NCBI GenBank assembly: GCA_934773085.1
Contig: CAKVMU010000010.1
Coordinates: 1 to 17,385, forward strand
DNA length: 17,385 nt
Reading direction: 5' to 3'
Origin: an uncultured Candidatus Melainabacteria bacterium
GTDB taxonomy: Bacteria > Cyanobacteriota > Vampirovibrionia > Gastranaerophilales > Gastranaerophilaceae
Shown here: positions 1 to 7,115 of the stretch, one piece after another
Layout: each line of letters opens with the position of its first letter
How positions within the stretch are numbered: the first letter of the stretch is position 1
The notes under the pieces: model-generated
The model's input: the letters and a program-made list of their open reading frames with translations, nothing else
Database searches by the model: none
What the model was told of the DNA's origin: nothing
Made by a program: the position numbers and the translations under genes

Positions 1-1209
1 GGTGTTATTGATACAGAGTTAAAGCAATTCAAGTCAGATATCATCACTCAATTCTTGAATATATTTAACCAGATTTCGTTTGTTGCAGAACAAGAAGAAA
101 TTCTTGATTTTATTCAAGACAAACACGATGAATTGATTACTGTATTAAGTCATATTGTTACAGCTTCTGACGAAATATCTGCTGTAAAAGACAATGTTTC
201 TGTCGTTGATACTAAGATTGATGCATTAAAAGATGATATTGAGTTAATCAATGAGAAAATAACATCAATCATCTCTGCGGATGGTGATATTGATTATGTG
301 TACAGCTTACAGGATTTGGAATCAGACATCGCTAATTTGAGATTAGTGTTGAATGAGATGAAAGCGAACGACCATGGTGAAGAATTCGCAGAATTGGTTT
401 CATCTACAAATGATATCTACAAACTTGTTGAGTCAATAAAGACAGAACTTCCTAATAAAAGAGATTTTGAAGGAATGGCTGAAGATATTGTAAGTATCAG
501 CACCAGAACAAACAAGCTTATTCTTGCTTCTGATGAGTCTTACAAAACACTTCAAGACAATTTGCAGGATTTCAAACTTGTAATTAATGATTTGGATGAA
601 AGAACCAAAAACTTCTCTCAAGAAGCGGGTATTGACCGAATTGATTCAAAATTGAATGCAATAAATTCAATGGTAGTCAGCGGAGCTAAAACTAATCAAG
701 TATTTAATCAAGTGTTCGAATATCTTGCAGAGTGGGTGGATAATGCAAGCGTTCAAATTAATTCAATATCATCAAAGGTTGAAACATTGGATGATATCGG
801 TCAGATTAAATCTATGCTTGCTGATTTGAAAGCTGAATCTGAAGATAATACTGAAAGTGTTGAAATGATTGAAGCTTTAGGTGCTGTATTTGACAAACAA
901 ACCAAACGAATTTCGTCATTGGAATCAAAACTTGATAGAATAATAGTAGAAACTACTATTAACAGTAAGAAACTTGACCTTGCACCAATGGAAGATACTC
1001 TGAACAAATTCCTTGTTGCAATTGATGATAAGATAGTATCTCAACAAAACAAAATCGACTCTTTGGAATCAAAATTAGAGGCTGTAATGAATCTATTAGA
1101 CGGAAAAGATACAGCTCAGTTGACTAAAAAAGTCGGTGGTATGGACAGACAGATAGCCAAATTAAACAAAAGTATTGAAAAAATAGCATCACATGTTGTT
1201 GAAAAATAG
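1..1209 (+). CDS. Long coiled-coil protein, 3' part only
   Basis: The frame is open from the first base of the window, so this is the last 402 codons of a larger gene; the TTG at 55 is an internal leucine, not a start. The visible part is acidic and almost entirely heptad-like, with Leu/Ile/Val spaced among Asp, Glu, Lys and Ser, few aromatics, and no glycine-rich or catalytic motif. There is no transmembrane segment or signal in the visible part. Two near-copies of a short unit, ISSLESKLDRII and IDSLESKLEAVM, lie in the last 110 residues and suggest internal repetition. I do not recognise the family; a structural or scaffolding role (long rod, cytoskeletal or polar organiser) is only a guess from the coiled coil. 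The 3' end overlaps the next gene by 17 bases, which suggests co-transcription. Confidence 0.85.
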   Translation, partial: GVIDTELKQFKSDIITQFLNIFNQISFVAEQEEILDFIQDKHDELITVLSHIVTASDEISAVKDNVSVVDTKIDALKDDIELINEKITSIISADGDIDYVYSLQDLESDIANLRLVLNEMKANDHGEEFAELVSSTNDIYKLVESIKTELPNKRDFEGMAEDIVSISTRTNKLILASDESYKTLQDNLQDFKLVINDLDERTKNFSQEAGIDRIDSKLNAINSMVVSGAKTNQVFNQVFEYLAEWVDNASVQINSISSKVETLDDIGQIKSMLADLKAESEDNTESVEMIEALGAVFDKQTKRISSLESKLDRIIVETTINSKKLDLAPMEDTLNKFLVAIDDKIVSQQNKIDSLESKLEAVMNLLDGKDTAQLTKKVGGMDRQIAKLNKSIEKIASHVVEK

Positions 1210-2581
1210 ACAAAATGAAATAAAATCACTATTAAAAAACAAGAGCGTTCTTACAACATTGGAAGAACGCTATTGCTATTCTGTGGATGCATCAAATTTG
1301 GAAAAACGTGGTAAAATTCCGGAGGTGGTCGTGTTTCCGGAAACAATAGAGGATGTTCAAGCTGTTGTATCTTATGCGAATGAACACAGTATTCCGGTTG
1401 TATCAAGAGGTGCAGGCACAAATATGGTTGGAGCATGTGTTTGTACGGAAGGCGGTATTGTTTTAAATCTTTCTAAAATGGATAAAATATTGGAAATTAA
1501 TACTTCCAATATGACAGCAACTGTGCAGCCCGGAGTTGTGGTTGGAAATCTAAAAGCTGCAGCGGAGAATGTGGGTTTGTTTTATCCGCCGGACCCGTCT
1601 AATTTTAAAGTATCAACAGTTGGCGGAGGGATTGCTCAATCATCTGGTGGTGCAATGTCTTTTAAGTATGGTACGACGAAAGACTATGTTTTATCTTTAA
1701 AAGTTGTTATGGCTGATGGTAAACTTATGACACTCGGCGTTGGCACAATTAAGGATGCTTCAGGATATCATTTGGCGCAATTAATGGTAGGGAGTGAAGG
1801 AACATTAGGAATAATTGTTGAGGCGACTTTAAAATTGATACCGAAACCTGAAGCAAGAAGAACTGTTGCGGCTTATTTTAATACATTTGGTGATGCAATA
1901 CGTGCAGTAGATGGTATAATAGCGCAACATATATTTCCGGCAGCAATTGACTTTATGGATAGAAATTCGATGCTGACGGTGGAAGATTTTGCTCATTGTG
2001 GATTAAAAACAGAAAATGAGTGTATGCTTTTGGTGGATGTTGACGGCAGTGAGACATCTTTAGATTCTCAGATAAACAAAATTGTAAGTGTTGTAAAAGA
2101 GGTTAATTCATCTGATATTACTGTTGCAGATTCTGAAGAAGCTTCAGAAAGTTTATGGAAAGCTCGCAGAACTTCTTATGCTGCAACATCAAGGTTAGCT
2201 CCGGACGTATTATCCGATGATATAATAGTTCCAAGAGATAAATTGGCGGAAATGATATCATATTGTAACGATATAACTAAACGTTATAATTTAAAAATGT
2301 GCTTGGTCGGACACGTCGGAGACGGAAATATTCATCCGCAAATTGCACTTGATTTAAGTAACGATGACGAATTTAAGACTTATGTTGAAGCCAAGTCTAT
2401 GATGTACAAAAAAGCTGTAGAGTTGGGCGGAACAATCTCCGCTGAGCATGGCATAGGTATTGAAAAATTGTCATATCTGGAAAATACTATAGATAATGAA
2501 GCGATTAAGTATATGAAAATGATTAAGCAGATATTTGATCCGAAAAATATTTTAAATCCAAACAAAATTTTTAAATTGTAG
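1193..2581 (+). CDS. FAD-linked oxidase, GlcD / D-lactate dehydrogenase type
   Basis: A 462-residue flavoprotein of the PCMH (vanillyl-alcohol oxidase) fold, oxidising a 2-hydroxy acid such as glycolate or D-lactate; the exact substrate cannot be read from sequence. The N-terminal FAD domain (about 40-220) shows SRGAGTNMVGA (71-81), PPDPSNFKVSTVGGGIAQSSGG-type pyrophosphate-binding residues (132-153) and VGSEGTLGIIVEATLKLIP (199-217). The C-terminal FAD-oxidase domain carries GHVGDGNIHPQ, AEHGIGIEKL and the family ending FDPKNILNPNKIF. The length is normal for GlcD. The ATG at 1193 lies inside the upstream coiled-coil gene and has no obvious Shine-Dalgarno; TTG codons follow directly at 1196 and 1199. 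No GlcE/GlcF or Fe-S partner lies beside it, so electrons may go to another acceptor. The enzyme class is confident, the substrate is not. Confidence 0.93.
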   Translation: MLLKNRQNEIKSLLKNKSVLTTLEERYCYSVDASNLEKRGKIPEVVVFPETIEDVQAVVSYANEHSIPVVSRGAGTNMVGACVCTEGGIVLNLSKMDKILEINTSNMTATVQPGVVVGNLKAAAENVGLFYPPDPSNFKVSTVGGGIAQSSGGAMSFKYGTTKDYVLSLKVVMADGKLMTLGVGTIKDASGYHLAQLMVGSEGTLGIIVEATLKLIPKPEARRTVAAYFNTFGDAIRAVDGIIAQHIFPAAIDFMDRNSMLTVEDFAHCGLKTENECMLLVDVDGSETSLDSQINKIVSVVKEVNSSDITVADSEEASESLWKARRTSYAATSRLAPDVLSDDIIVPRDKLAEMISYCNDITKRYNLKMCLVGHVGDGNIHPQIALDLSNDDEFKTYVEAKSMMYKKAVELGGTISAEHGIGIEKLSYLENTIDNEAIKYMKMIKQIFDPKNILNPNKIFKL

Positions 2582-2599
2582 ATAGCTAAAGGAGAGTAT

Positions 2600-2917
2600 A
2601 TGGACATAATTGTTATTTATTGCACAGTACCGTCAAAAAAGATTGCTAAAGATATAACCAGAGTGTTGATGAAGCACAAATTGGCAGCGTGTGTTTCTAT
2701 GATAGATAATGTACGTTCGGTATTTTCTTGGGATGGTGAAGTTTGTGAAGAAAAAGAAATCCTGATGATGATAAAAACTAGACGTGCAAATTACGGAAAA
2801 GTTAAACTCGTAATTGAGGATATTCATACATATACTGTGCCGGAAATTATTGCTTTGCCTATAGTTGATTGTTCGGAAGATTACTTAAAATGGATGATAA
2901 AAGAAACCGAATCTTAG
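2600..2917 (+). CDS. cutA: CutA-like divalent-cation tolerance protein
   Basis: A 105-residue protein, full length for CutA1, a small trimeric ferredoxin-like-fold protein named after copper tolerance in E. coli; its molecular role remains poorly defined. Family features are the early YCTVPSKKIAKDITRVLMKHKLAACV-type strand-helix (7-32), the FSWDGEVCEEKE hairpin (43-54), and the diagnostic YTVPEIIALPI (78-88) ending in DYLKWM. The start ATG follows a strong AAAGGAGAG ribosome site. It sits 18 bases after the FAD oxidase and its last 28 bases overlap the zincin gene, so it is the middle cistron of a tight run. No metal-resistance genes accompany it. Confidence 0.93.
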   Translation: MDIIVIYCTVPSKKIAKDITRVLMKHKLAACVSMIDNVRSVFSWDGEVCEEKEILMMIKTRRANYGKVKLVIEDIHTYTVPEIIALPIVDCSEDYLKWMIKETES

Positions 2918-3495
2918 AACTAGTAAATTACTTACAATCTTTAGGGATTGTTGTTAATATCGGGAAAAATAAAGCTCGTGGAAATAAGGGATTCTTTAGG
3001 GCAAAGGAAGGTGAATTCAGAATCGATATTGCAAGGAACCAGTCTGATGATGAGGTCTTGAGGTTGTTGGTTCATGAGTTTGCCCACTATTTGCACTATT
3101 CTTATGACAAAAATTTGAAGTCGCTAAATTTTGTGTTCAAGGGTAATGAAGATACTTTGTTGGAAGAAATGATTTCATTAACTGTGGATTTGATTCCAAA
3201 ATCGTCTGTTGAACCTTTATTTAAGGCAAAAGAAGAACTTAAAGATGAGATGAAATATACGACCGGTATTGATTTGGAGCTTAGAAAAAGAGCTCTCCGA
3301 AAAATTAATTCAAAAATTGCACGTTTGAACAGGTACTATAATATGCCGACCGAATTGTTCGCAAGAAGTATGGAAATGTACTTTACAGCAAGGGATAAAT
3401 GTAAACGTATTGCACCAAATATATGTGAACAATTGGATTCTGTAATGAAAAACGGAGAAGTTCCGGAACTCAATGCTCTTGCTGATTTAGTGTAA
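2890..3495 (+). CDS. Small HExxH zincin metallopeptidase-like protein
   Basis: 201 residues. A zincin helix, LLVHEFAHYLHY, places HEFAH at residues 62-66. About 30 residues later EDTLLEEMISLTVDLIP offers acidic residues suited to the third zinc ligand, the layout of ImmA/IrrE-like and related small peptidases. The C-terminal part ends with MPTELFARSMEMYF, resembling the (E)xFARxxExY motif seen in zincin domains of large polyvalent proteins from phages and mobile elements (recalled similarity, not a search). There is no signal peptide or membrane segment, so it is probably cytoplasmic. I chose ATG 2890 over the in-frame TTG 2869 because GGAAG (2875-2879) lies at suitable spacing before it. It overlaps cutA by 28 bases. 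The substrate is unknown, and no DNA-binding partner of the ImmR type is adjacent. Confidence 0.8.
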   Translation: MDDKRNRILELVNYLQSLGIVVNIGKNKARGNKGFFRAKEGEFRIDIARNQSDDEVLRLLVHEFAHYLHYSYDKNLKSLNFVFKGNEDTLLEEMISLTVDLIPKSSVEPLFKAKEELKDEMKYTTGIDLELRKRALRKINSKIARLNRYYNMPTELFARSMEMYFTARDKCKRIAPNICEQLDSVMKNGEVPELNALADLV

Positions 3496-3534
3496 AGTTG
3501 TCATAAAATACTTTATTTTTCTGAAAATTTAATG

Positions 3535-3540
3535 TAAAAT
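3535..3540 (+). promoter_or_regulatory. Probable -10 element for the TPR gene
   Basis: TAAAAT preceded by TG (TGTAAAAT), with a poor -35 candidate TTTATT at 3512-3517 (17-base spacer). The predicted start near 3547 leaves only about 10 bases before ATG 3557. The same TGTAAAAT string forms the -10 of the better promoter at 13623-13628, which supports it. Confidence 0.4.
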
Positions 3541-3556
3541 ATTTTTGAGAGCAACT

Positions 3557-4333
3557 ATGATTACTAATTTTAATTCACAAAACAGAGCGGCTGATATCAA
3601 AGCTTTAAAGGTGATTATCGCTATATTTCTTTTCGTGGTTTGGTTATGCACTCCACCGGGAAATAAGTTTATGCAGATATGTTTTTGGGGAAACAATACT
3701 CAATATTTTGTTGCAAAAATGACAGTGCCGGAATCAGTTGATGAATGGATTTTTCACCGCAATAATGCTATATATTTAGCCGGCATGGATAATAAAAAAG
3801 CTTCTATGATAGAAATGAACAAGGCGTTGGCAACAATACCTACGTATGCTTCAGACAAACAACTTTCTGATTTGTATAAGGATAGGGCGCAATTAAGGAT
3901 TTATTTCAAAGATTATAAAGGTGCTTTAAACGATTATGCCAGAGTTTCTACTGACTTAAGTATGACAGACCGGCTGAAAGTTGCGGTGTTGTACAAAGTT
4001 AACGGAAATAATAAGTATGCACTTTCATATTGCAACAGTATTTTGGATGTAGATCCACAGGCATATGCAGGATATGCTTGTATCGCAGATATATATGATT
4101 TTGTTGGTAGACCTGATGCATCAGTAAAGGTTTATGATTTATTGATAGACAGAGTTCCGAATCGTGCGAAATATTATGCCGACAGGGCCTTGTTTAAGCA
4201 AAAAGCAGGTGATGCTGACGGATATAATCAAGATATGAACAAGGCTAAGGAACTATCACCGAGTGTAAATACTAAGTTTACATTGATTGAAGACACCTTG
4301 TATCCGAAAAAGTTGACTTTGCAAGCAATTTAA
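3557..4333 (+). CDS. Membrane-anchored TPR-repeat protein
   Basis: 258 residues from ATG 3557 (a TTG at 3545 is in frame but lies directly on the -10 region). One hydrophobic segment, VIIAIFLFVVWLC (about 19-31), follows a basic/polar N-terminus without a cleavage motif and so reads as a signal anchor. The remainder is helical with tetratricopeptide-like pairs: AIYLAGMDNKKASMIEMNKAL, then DLYKDRAQLRIYFKDYKGAL, YAGYACIADIYDFVGRPDAS, and a last unit AKYYADRALFKQKAGDADGY. TPR units usually bind partner proteins; the partner is not identifiable. The gene is separated from the zincin by 61 bases and from nadB by 74 bases and looks monocistronic. The TPR call is by repeat appearance; the exact repeat number is uncertain. 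Confidence 0.82.
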   Translation: MITNFNSQNRAADIKALKVIIAIFLFVVWLCTPPGNKFMQICFWGNNTQYFVAKMTVPESVDEWIFHRNNAIYLAGMDNKKASMIEMNKALATIPTYASDKQLSDLYKDRAQLRIYFKDYKGALNDYARVSTDLSMTDRLKVAVLYKVNGNNKYALSYCNSILDVDPQAYAGYACIADIYDFVGRPDASVKVYDLLIDRVPNRAKYYADRALFKQKAGDADGYNQDMNKAKELSPSVNTKFTLIEDTLYPKKLTLQAI

Positions 4334-4407
4334 ATCTTAATATTAAATTTATACTTCCTCTCTGTTTTTGTTTTAAAATGTAAGTATATCAGATTTGAGG
4401 TAAGGTC

Positions 4408-6033
4408 ATGAAATATTCTGAATACTCCACAGTTGTTGTAGGAAGTGGCGCAGCCGGATTGTATGCTGCATTAAAAATATCATCCCAAATAAGTTTGCCT
4501 GACGGTTTACTGTTGGTAACAAAGTCAACATTGGGAGAAAGTAATTCTAAATACGCTCAAGGCGGAATTGTTGGTGTAGTTCATCAAAACCCGGGCGATA
4601 ATGTTAACATGCATACTGCAGATACAGTTAAGGCGGGAGCGGGACTGACAGATTCAAAAGTCGCAGAATATATTTCTCAGATATCTGATGATGTTATAAA
4701 TGATTTGATGGATTGTGGTGTGAAGTTTGATTGTGATTCAAAAGGAAATTTGAACTTTACATTGGAAGCTGCTCATAGCTTCAGACGTATCTTGCATGTT
4801 GGCGGAGATGCAACAGGAAAAGGTATTACGGATGCTTTGTCTCAAGATGTTCGTGAAGATGAAAATATAACGGTTCAAGAAAATGCTCTTGCTGTTGAGT
4901 TGTTGGTAAATTCTGATAGTGAATGCAAAGGTTTAATCTTGTTCAATGAATTGACCGGCGAACACGAGATTGTTTATTCCCCTGCTGTAATTTTGGCTAC
5001 CGGAGGAATGGGGCAGTTATACAAGTTCACAACGAATCCGGACGGAGCAACTGCGGATGGTGTCGATTTAGCGTATAATGCGGGCGCAATCTTGCAAGAT
5101 ATGGAATTTATTCAATTCCACCCGACTGCACTAGCCTTGAGTCCTACCAGTAAGGATAGATTCTTGATTTCAGAAGCTGTCAGAGGTGAGGGTGCAAAAT
5201 TAATTGACAAATCCGGTCATGAATTTATGTCTAAGTATAGCGACAAACGTGAACTTGCGCCGAGAGACATTGTGACTAGAGCAATTTTTAACGAGATGAG
5301 AGAAGAGCATTGCTCAAATATGTATTTAAATGCCACTATAATTGATAAAGCAAAATTGATGAGGAGATTTCCTACAATATCAAGAAAATGTAATGAAAAC
5401 GGGATAGATATCTCATCAATGCCGATTCCTGTTGCTCCTGCAGCGCATTATTCAATGGGTGGTATTAAGGCTACAGTTGAAGGAAAAACTTCTATAAGAG
5501 GGTTGTATGCTATAGGTGAGGCTGCATCTACTGGCTTGCACGGGGCAAATAGATTGGCAAGTAATTCTTTGCTAGAGTGCGTTGTTTGTGCATATGAATT
5601 GGCAGATTACCTATCATTTGCGAACTTATCTGTGCCGAAAAAAATTGACAATTCCATTATGGATAAGATTGAACTTTATTCTGCTCCTTTAAGTGAGACT
5701 GATTACGATACTGTTGCGTTGAAACAACATCTAAAGGATTTGATGTGGAACAAGGTTGGTATTATACGTAATGAAAAATTGTTATTTGAAGCAAAGGCAG
5801 AAGTTGAAAAGTTAAAGAATGAGTTTAAGAGAACTAGAAAATGCTTGAATCAAGGCGAGTATGAATACAGAAATATGTTAACGGCTGCGGGTTTAATTAT
5901 TGACAGTGCTTTGGCAAGAAAAGAGTCAAGAGGCGCTCATTCCCGTTCTGATTACAAACAAACAGATGCTAATCCGGTGCATTCAAATATAATGAAAAAA
6001 GAAGAAGTTGAGGAGTTGGAATATGTTAAATAA
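4408..6033 (+). CDS. nadB: L-aspartate oxidase
   Basis: 541 residues, the usual NadB length. The enzyme oxidises L-aspartate to iminoaspartate with FAD, the first step of de novo NAD synthesis. The FAD dinucleotide motif VVVGSGAAGLYAAL is at 9-22 and the succinate-dehydrogenase/fumarate-reductase-family signature SNSKYAQGGI at 45-54. Also visible are the active-site region QFHPTAL, the APRDIVTRAIF stretch with the expected catalytic arginine, and YAIGEAASTGLHGANRLASNSLLE. The C-terminal helical domain closes with the NadB-typical ESRGAHSRSDY. The ATG has a good GAGG ribosome site (4397-4400). It overlaps nadC by 11 bases; together they supply quinolinate and convert it, but nadA (quinolinate synthase) is not in the window. 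Upstream bases 4334-4407 are AT-rich; TAAAAT at 4374-4379 could be a -10 but no -35 fits. Confidence 0.97.
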   Translation: MKYSEYSTVVVGSGAAGLYAALKISSQISLPDGLLLVTKSTLGESNSKYAQGGIVGVVHQNPGDNVNMHTADTVKAGAGLTDSKVAEYISQISDDVINDLMDCGVKFDCDSKGNLNFTLEAAHSFRRILHVGGDATGKGITDALSQDVREDENITVQENALAVELLVNSDSECKGLILFNELTGEHEIVYSPAVILATGGMGQLYKFTTNPDGATADGVDLAYNAGAILQDMEFIQFHPTALALSPTSKDRFLISEAVRGEGAKLIDKSGHEFMSKYSDKRELAPRDIVTRAIFNEMREEHCSNMYLNATIIDKAKLMRRFPTISRKCNENGIDISSMPIPVAPAAHYSMGGIKATVEGKTSIRGLYAIGEAASTGLHGANRLASNSLLECVVCAYELADYLSFANLSVPKKIDNSIMDKIELYSAPLSETDYDTVALKQHLKDLMWNKVGIIRNEKLLFEAKAEVEKLKNEFKRTRKCLNQGEYEYRNMLTAAGLIIDSALARKESRGAHSRSDYKQTDANPVHSNIMKKEEVEELEYVK

Positions 6034-6856
6034 TTTTTTTATCGAAGATCATGTAAAAAAAGCGTTAGAAGAAGATATTGGATTCGGTGATATCACGACT
6101 GATTATTTAACAAATGAAGATGATATTTTGAAATGTGAACTAAACTCAAGAACAGAGGGCATATTCTGCGGAAAAAATGTTTTTGAGATGGTTTTCAAGG
6201 TTTTGTCACCAAAGGTTGAAGTAAAATTTTACAAAAATGACGGAGATGTTATTAAAAAAGGTGATAAAATTGCAGATATTACGGGGCCGGCTCGTTATGT
6301 TTTGTTAGGCGAAAGAACAGCGCTTAATTATGTTCAAAGAATGAGCGGTATTGCTACTGAGACAAATAAGTATCAGAAAGCAATTGGCGAGTATCACGCA
6401 AAAGTTGTTGATACAAGAAAAACAACCCCTTTGTTCCGTGCTTTTGAAAAATATTCTGTAAAAACAGGTGGCGGAAGTTTGCACAGATTCAATCTGTCAG
6501 ATTGCGCAATGATAAAAGATAATCATATAAAGTACGCAGGTTCATTGACTAAGGCTGTAGAACAATTACGTAAACATATTTCACATGCACACAAAATTGA
6601 GGTTGAGTGTGATACTATCGAGCAAGTGAAAGAAGCCGTTGCTTGCGGTGCGGATATTATAATGCTTGATAATATGGACTTGGATACGATGCGCAAATGT
6701 GTCGAGTTGATTAATCATAAAGCAATTGTTGAAGCGAGTGGGAATGTTAATCTTACGACAATACACGATATTGCTTCAACCGGAGTTGATATTATTTCGT
6801 CAAGTGCGATTGTTGCTAAGGCGCCTACTTTGGATTTAGGTTTGGATTGCAAATAA
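6023..6856 (+). CDS. nadC: Nicotinate-nucleotide pyrophosphorylase (quinolinate phosphoribosyltransferase)
   Basis: 277 residues, standard for NadC, which makes nicotinate mononucleotide from quinolinate and PRPP. Landmarks are DIGFGDITTDYL near the N-terminus, GERTALNYVQRMSGIAT, and DTRKTTPLFRAFEKYSVKTG followed by GGGSLHRFNLSD and MIKDNHI. Next come KIEVECDTIEQVKEA, DIIMLDNM, and VEASGNVNL with GVDIISSSAI, the phosphate-binding end of the barrel. The common GGGxNHR motif reads GGGSLHR here: the His-Arg pair is kept and Asn is Leu. I chose ATG 6023 over TTG 6008 because GAGGAG (6010-6015) sits 7 bases upstream. It overlaps nadB, so the pair is probably translationally linked. Confidence 0.97.
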   Translation: MLNNFFIEDHVKKALEEDIGFGDITTDYLTNEDDILKCELNSRTEGIFCGKNVFEMVFKVLSPKVEVKFYKNDGDVIKKGDKIADITGPARYVLLGERTALNYVQRMSGIATETNKYQKAIGEYHAKVVDTRKTTPLFRAFEKYSVKTGGGSLHRFNLSDCAMIKDNHIKYAGSLTKAVEQLRKHISHAHKIEVECDTIEQVKEAVACGADIIMLDNMDLDTMRKCVELINHKAIVEASGNVNLTTIHDIASTGVDIISSSAIVAKAPTLDLGLDCK

Positions 6857-6881
6857 TTTTTTCTTAGATTTAGAGAGGCTT

Positions 6882-6945
6882 GAACAGGTTAGCGAGCGGA
6901 GTCGTGTTGCGGGAGCAATACGAGCAGGTTGACGAGCGGAGCCGT
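6882..6945 (+). repeat. Pair of 24-base GC-rich direct repeats
   Basis: Copies at 6882-6905 and 6922-6945 (period 40) match at 20 of 24 positions. The shared core is CAGGTT, two variable bases, then CGAGCGGAG, one variable base, CGT. The block is far richer in G+C than its surroundings. It lies between nadC and the tRNA, non-coding on the plus strand. It resembles a REP-like or other dispersed intergenic element, but only this pair can be seen here. Confidence 0.7.
6903..6922 (+). other. RNA hairpin with GGGA tetraloop
   Basis: Positions 6903-6910 (CGTGTTGC) pair with 6915-6922 (GCAATACG): eight pairs including one G-U, closed by the loop GGGA, which fits the GNRA class. It joins the two direct repeats: its first three bases are the end of copy 1 and its last base is the start of copy 2. 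No T-run follows, so it is not a standard terminator. A role in processing of the nadC-tRNA transcript or as part of a repeat element is inference. Confidence 0.55.
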
Positions 6946-6969
6946 CTCAATTAGAATTGAAAGGAAAAT

Positions 6970-7043
6970 CTCCTTGTAGCTCAGTTGGATAGAGCGCAGG
7001 TCTCCGAAGCCTGAGGTCATGGGTTCAATTCCCGTCAAGGAGG
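6970..7043 (+). tRNA. tRNA-Arg (anticodon CCG)
   Basis: 74 bases folding as a full cloverleaf. The acceptor CTCCTTG (6970-6976) pairs perfectly with CAAGGAG (7036-7042), with discriminator G 7043. The D stem is GCTC/GAGC and the anticodon stem CAGGT/GCCTG with loop CTCCGAA, giving CCG, which reads CGG arginine codons. The T stem ATGGG/CCCGT holds TTCAATT. CCA is not encoded. TTTTTT follows at 7044-7049 and probably ends transcription. The unusual C1-G72 top pair is fully compensated. No separate promoter was recognised, so it may be read from the nadBC transcript. Confidence 0.96.
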
Positions 7044-7054
7044 TTTTTTGTATA

Positions 7055-7083
7055 TTGAAGAAATCTCTTGAAAGTGTTATACT
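7055..7083 (+). promoter_or_regulatory. Sigma70-type promoter of the GGDEF gene
   Basis: TTGAAG (7055-7060), a 17-base spacer, then TATACT (7078-7083). The predicted start near 7090 lies only about 45 bases after the tRNA. It falls downstream of the longest possible start codon (TTG 7068), which rules that start out and supports GTG 7116. Confidence 0.75.
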
Positions 7084-7115
7084 GTAATGGTTCCCAAAAA
7101 TATAGGATAGCCGGA

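Noticed and set aside
4334..4407. Promoter for nadB
   Set aside because: TAAAAT at 4374-4379 is present but no acceptable -35 or extended -10 could be paired with it, so no promoter is called.
7068..7115. Longer GGDEF-protein start at TTG 7068
   Set aside because: It lies between the -35 and -10 of a good promoter, so it would not be in the mRNA; GTG 7116 has AGGA at the right spacing.
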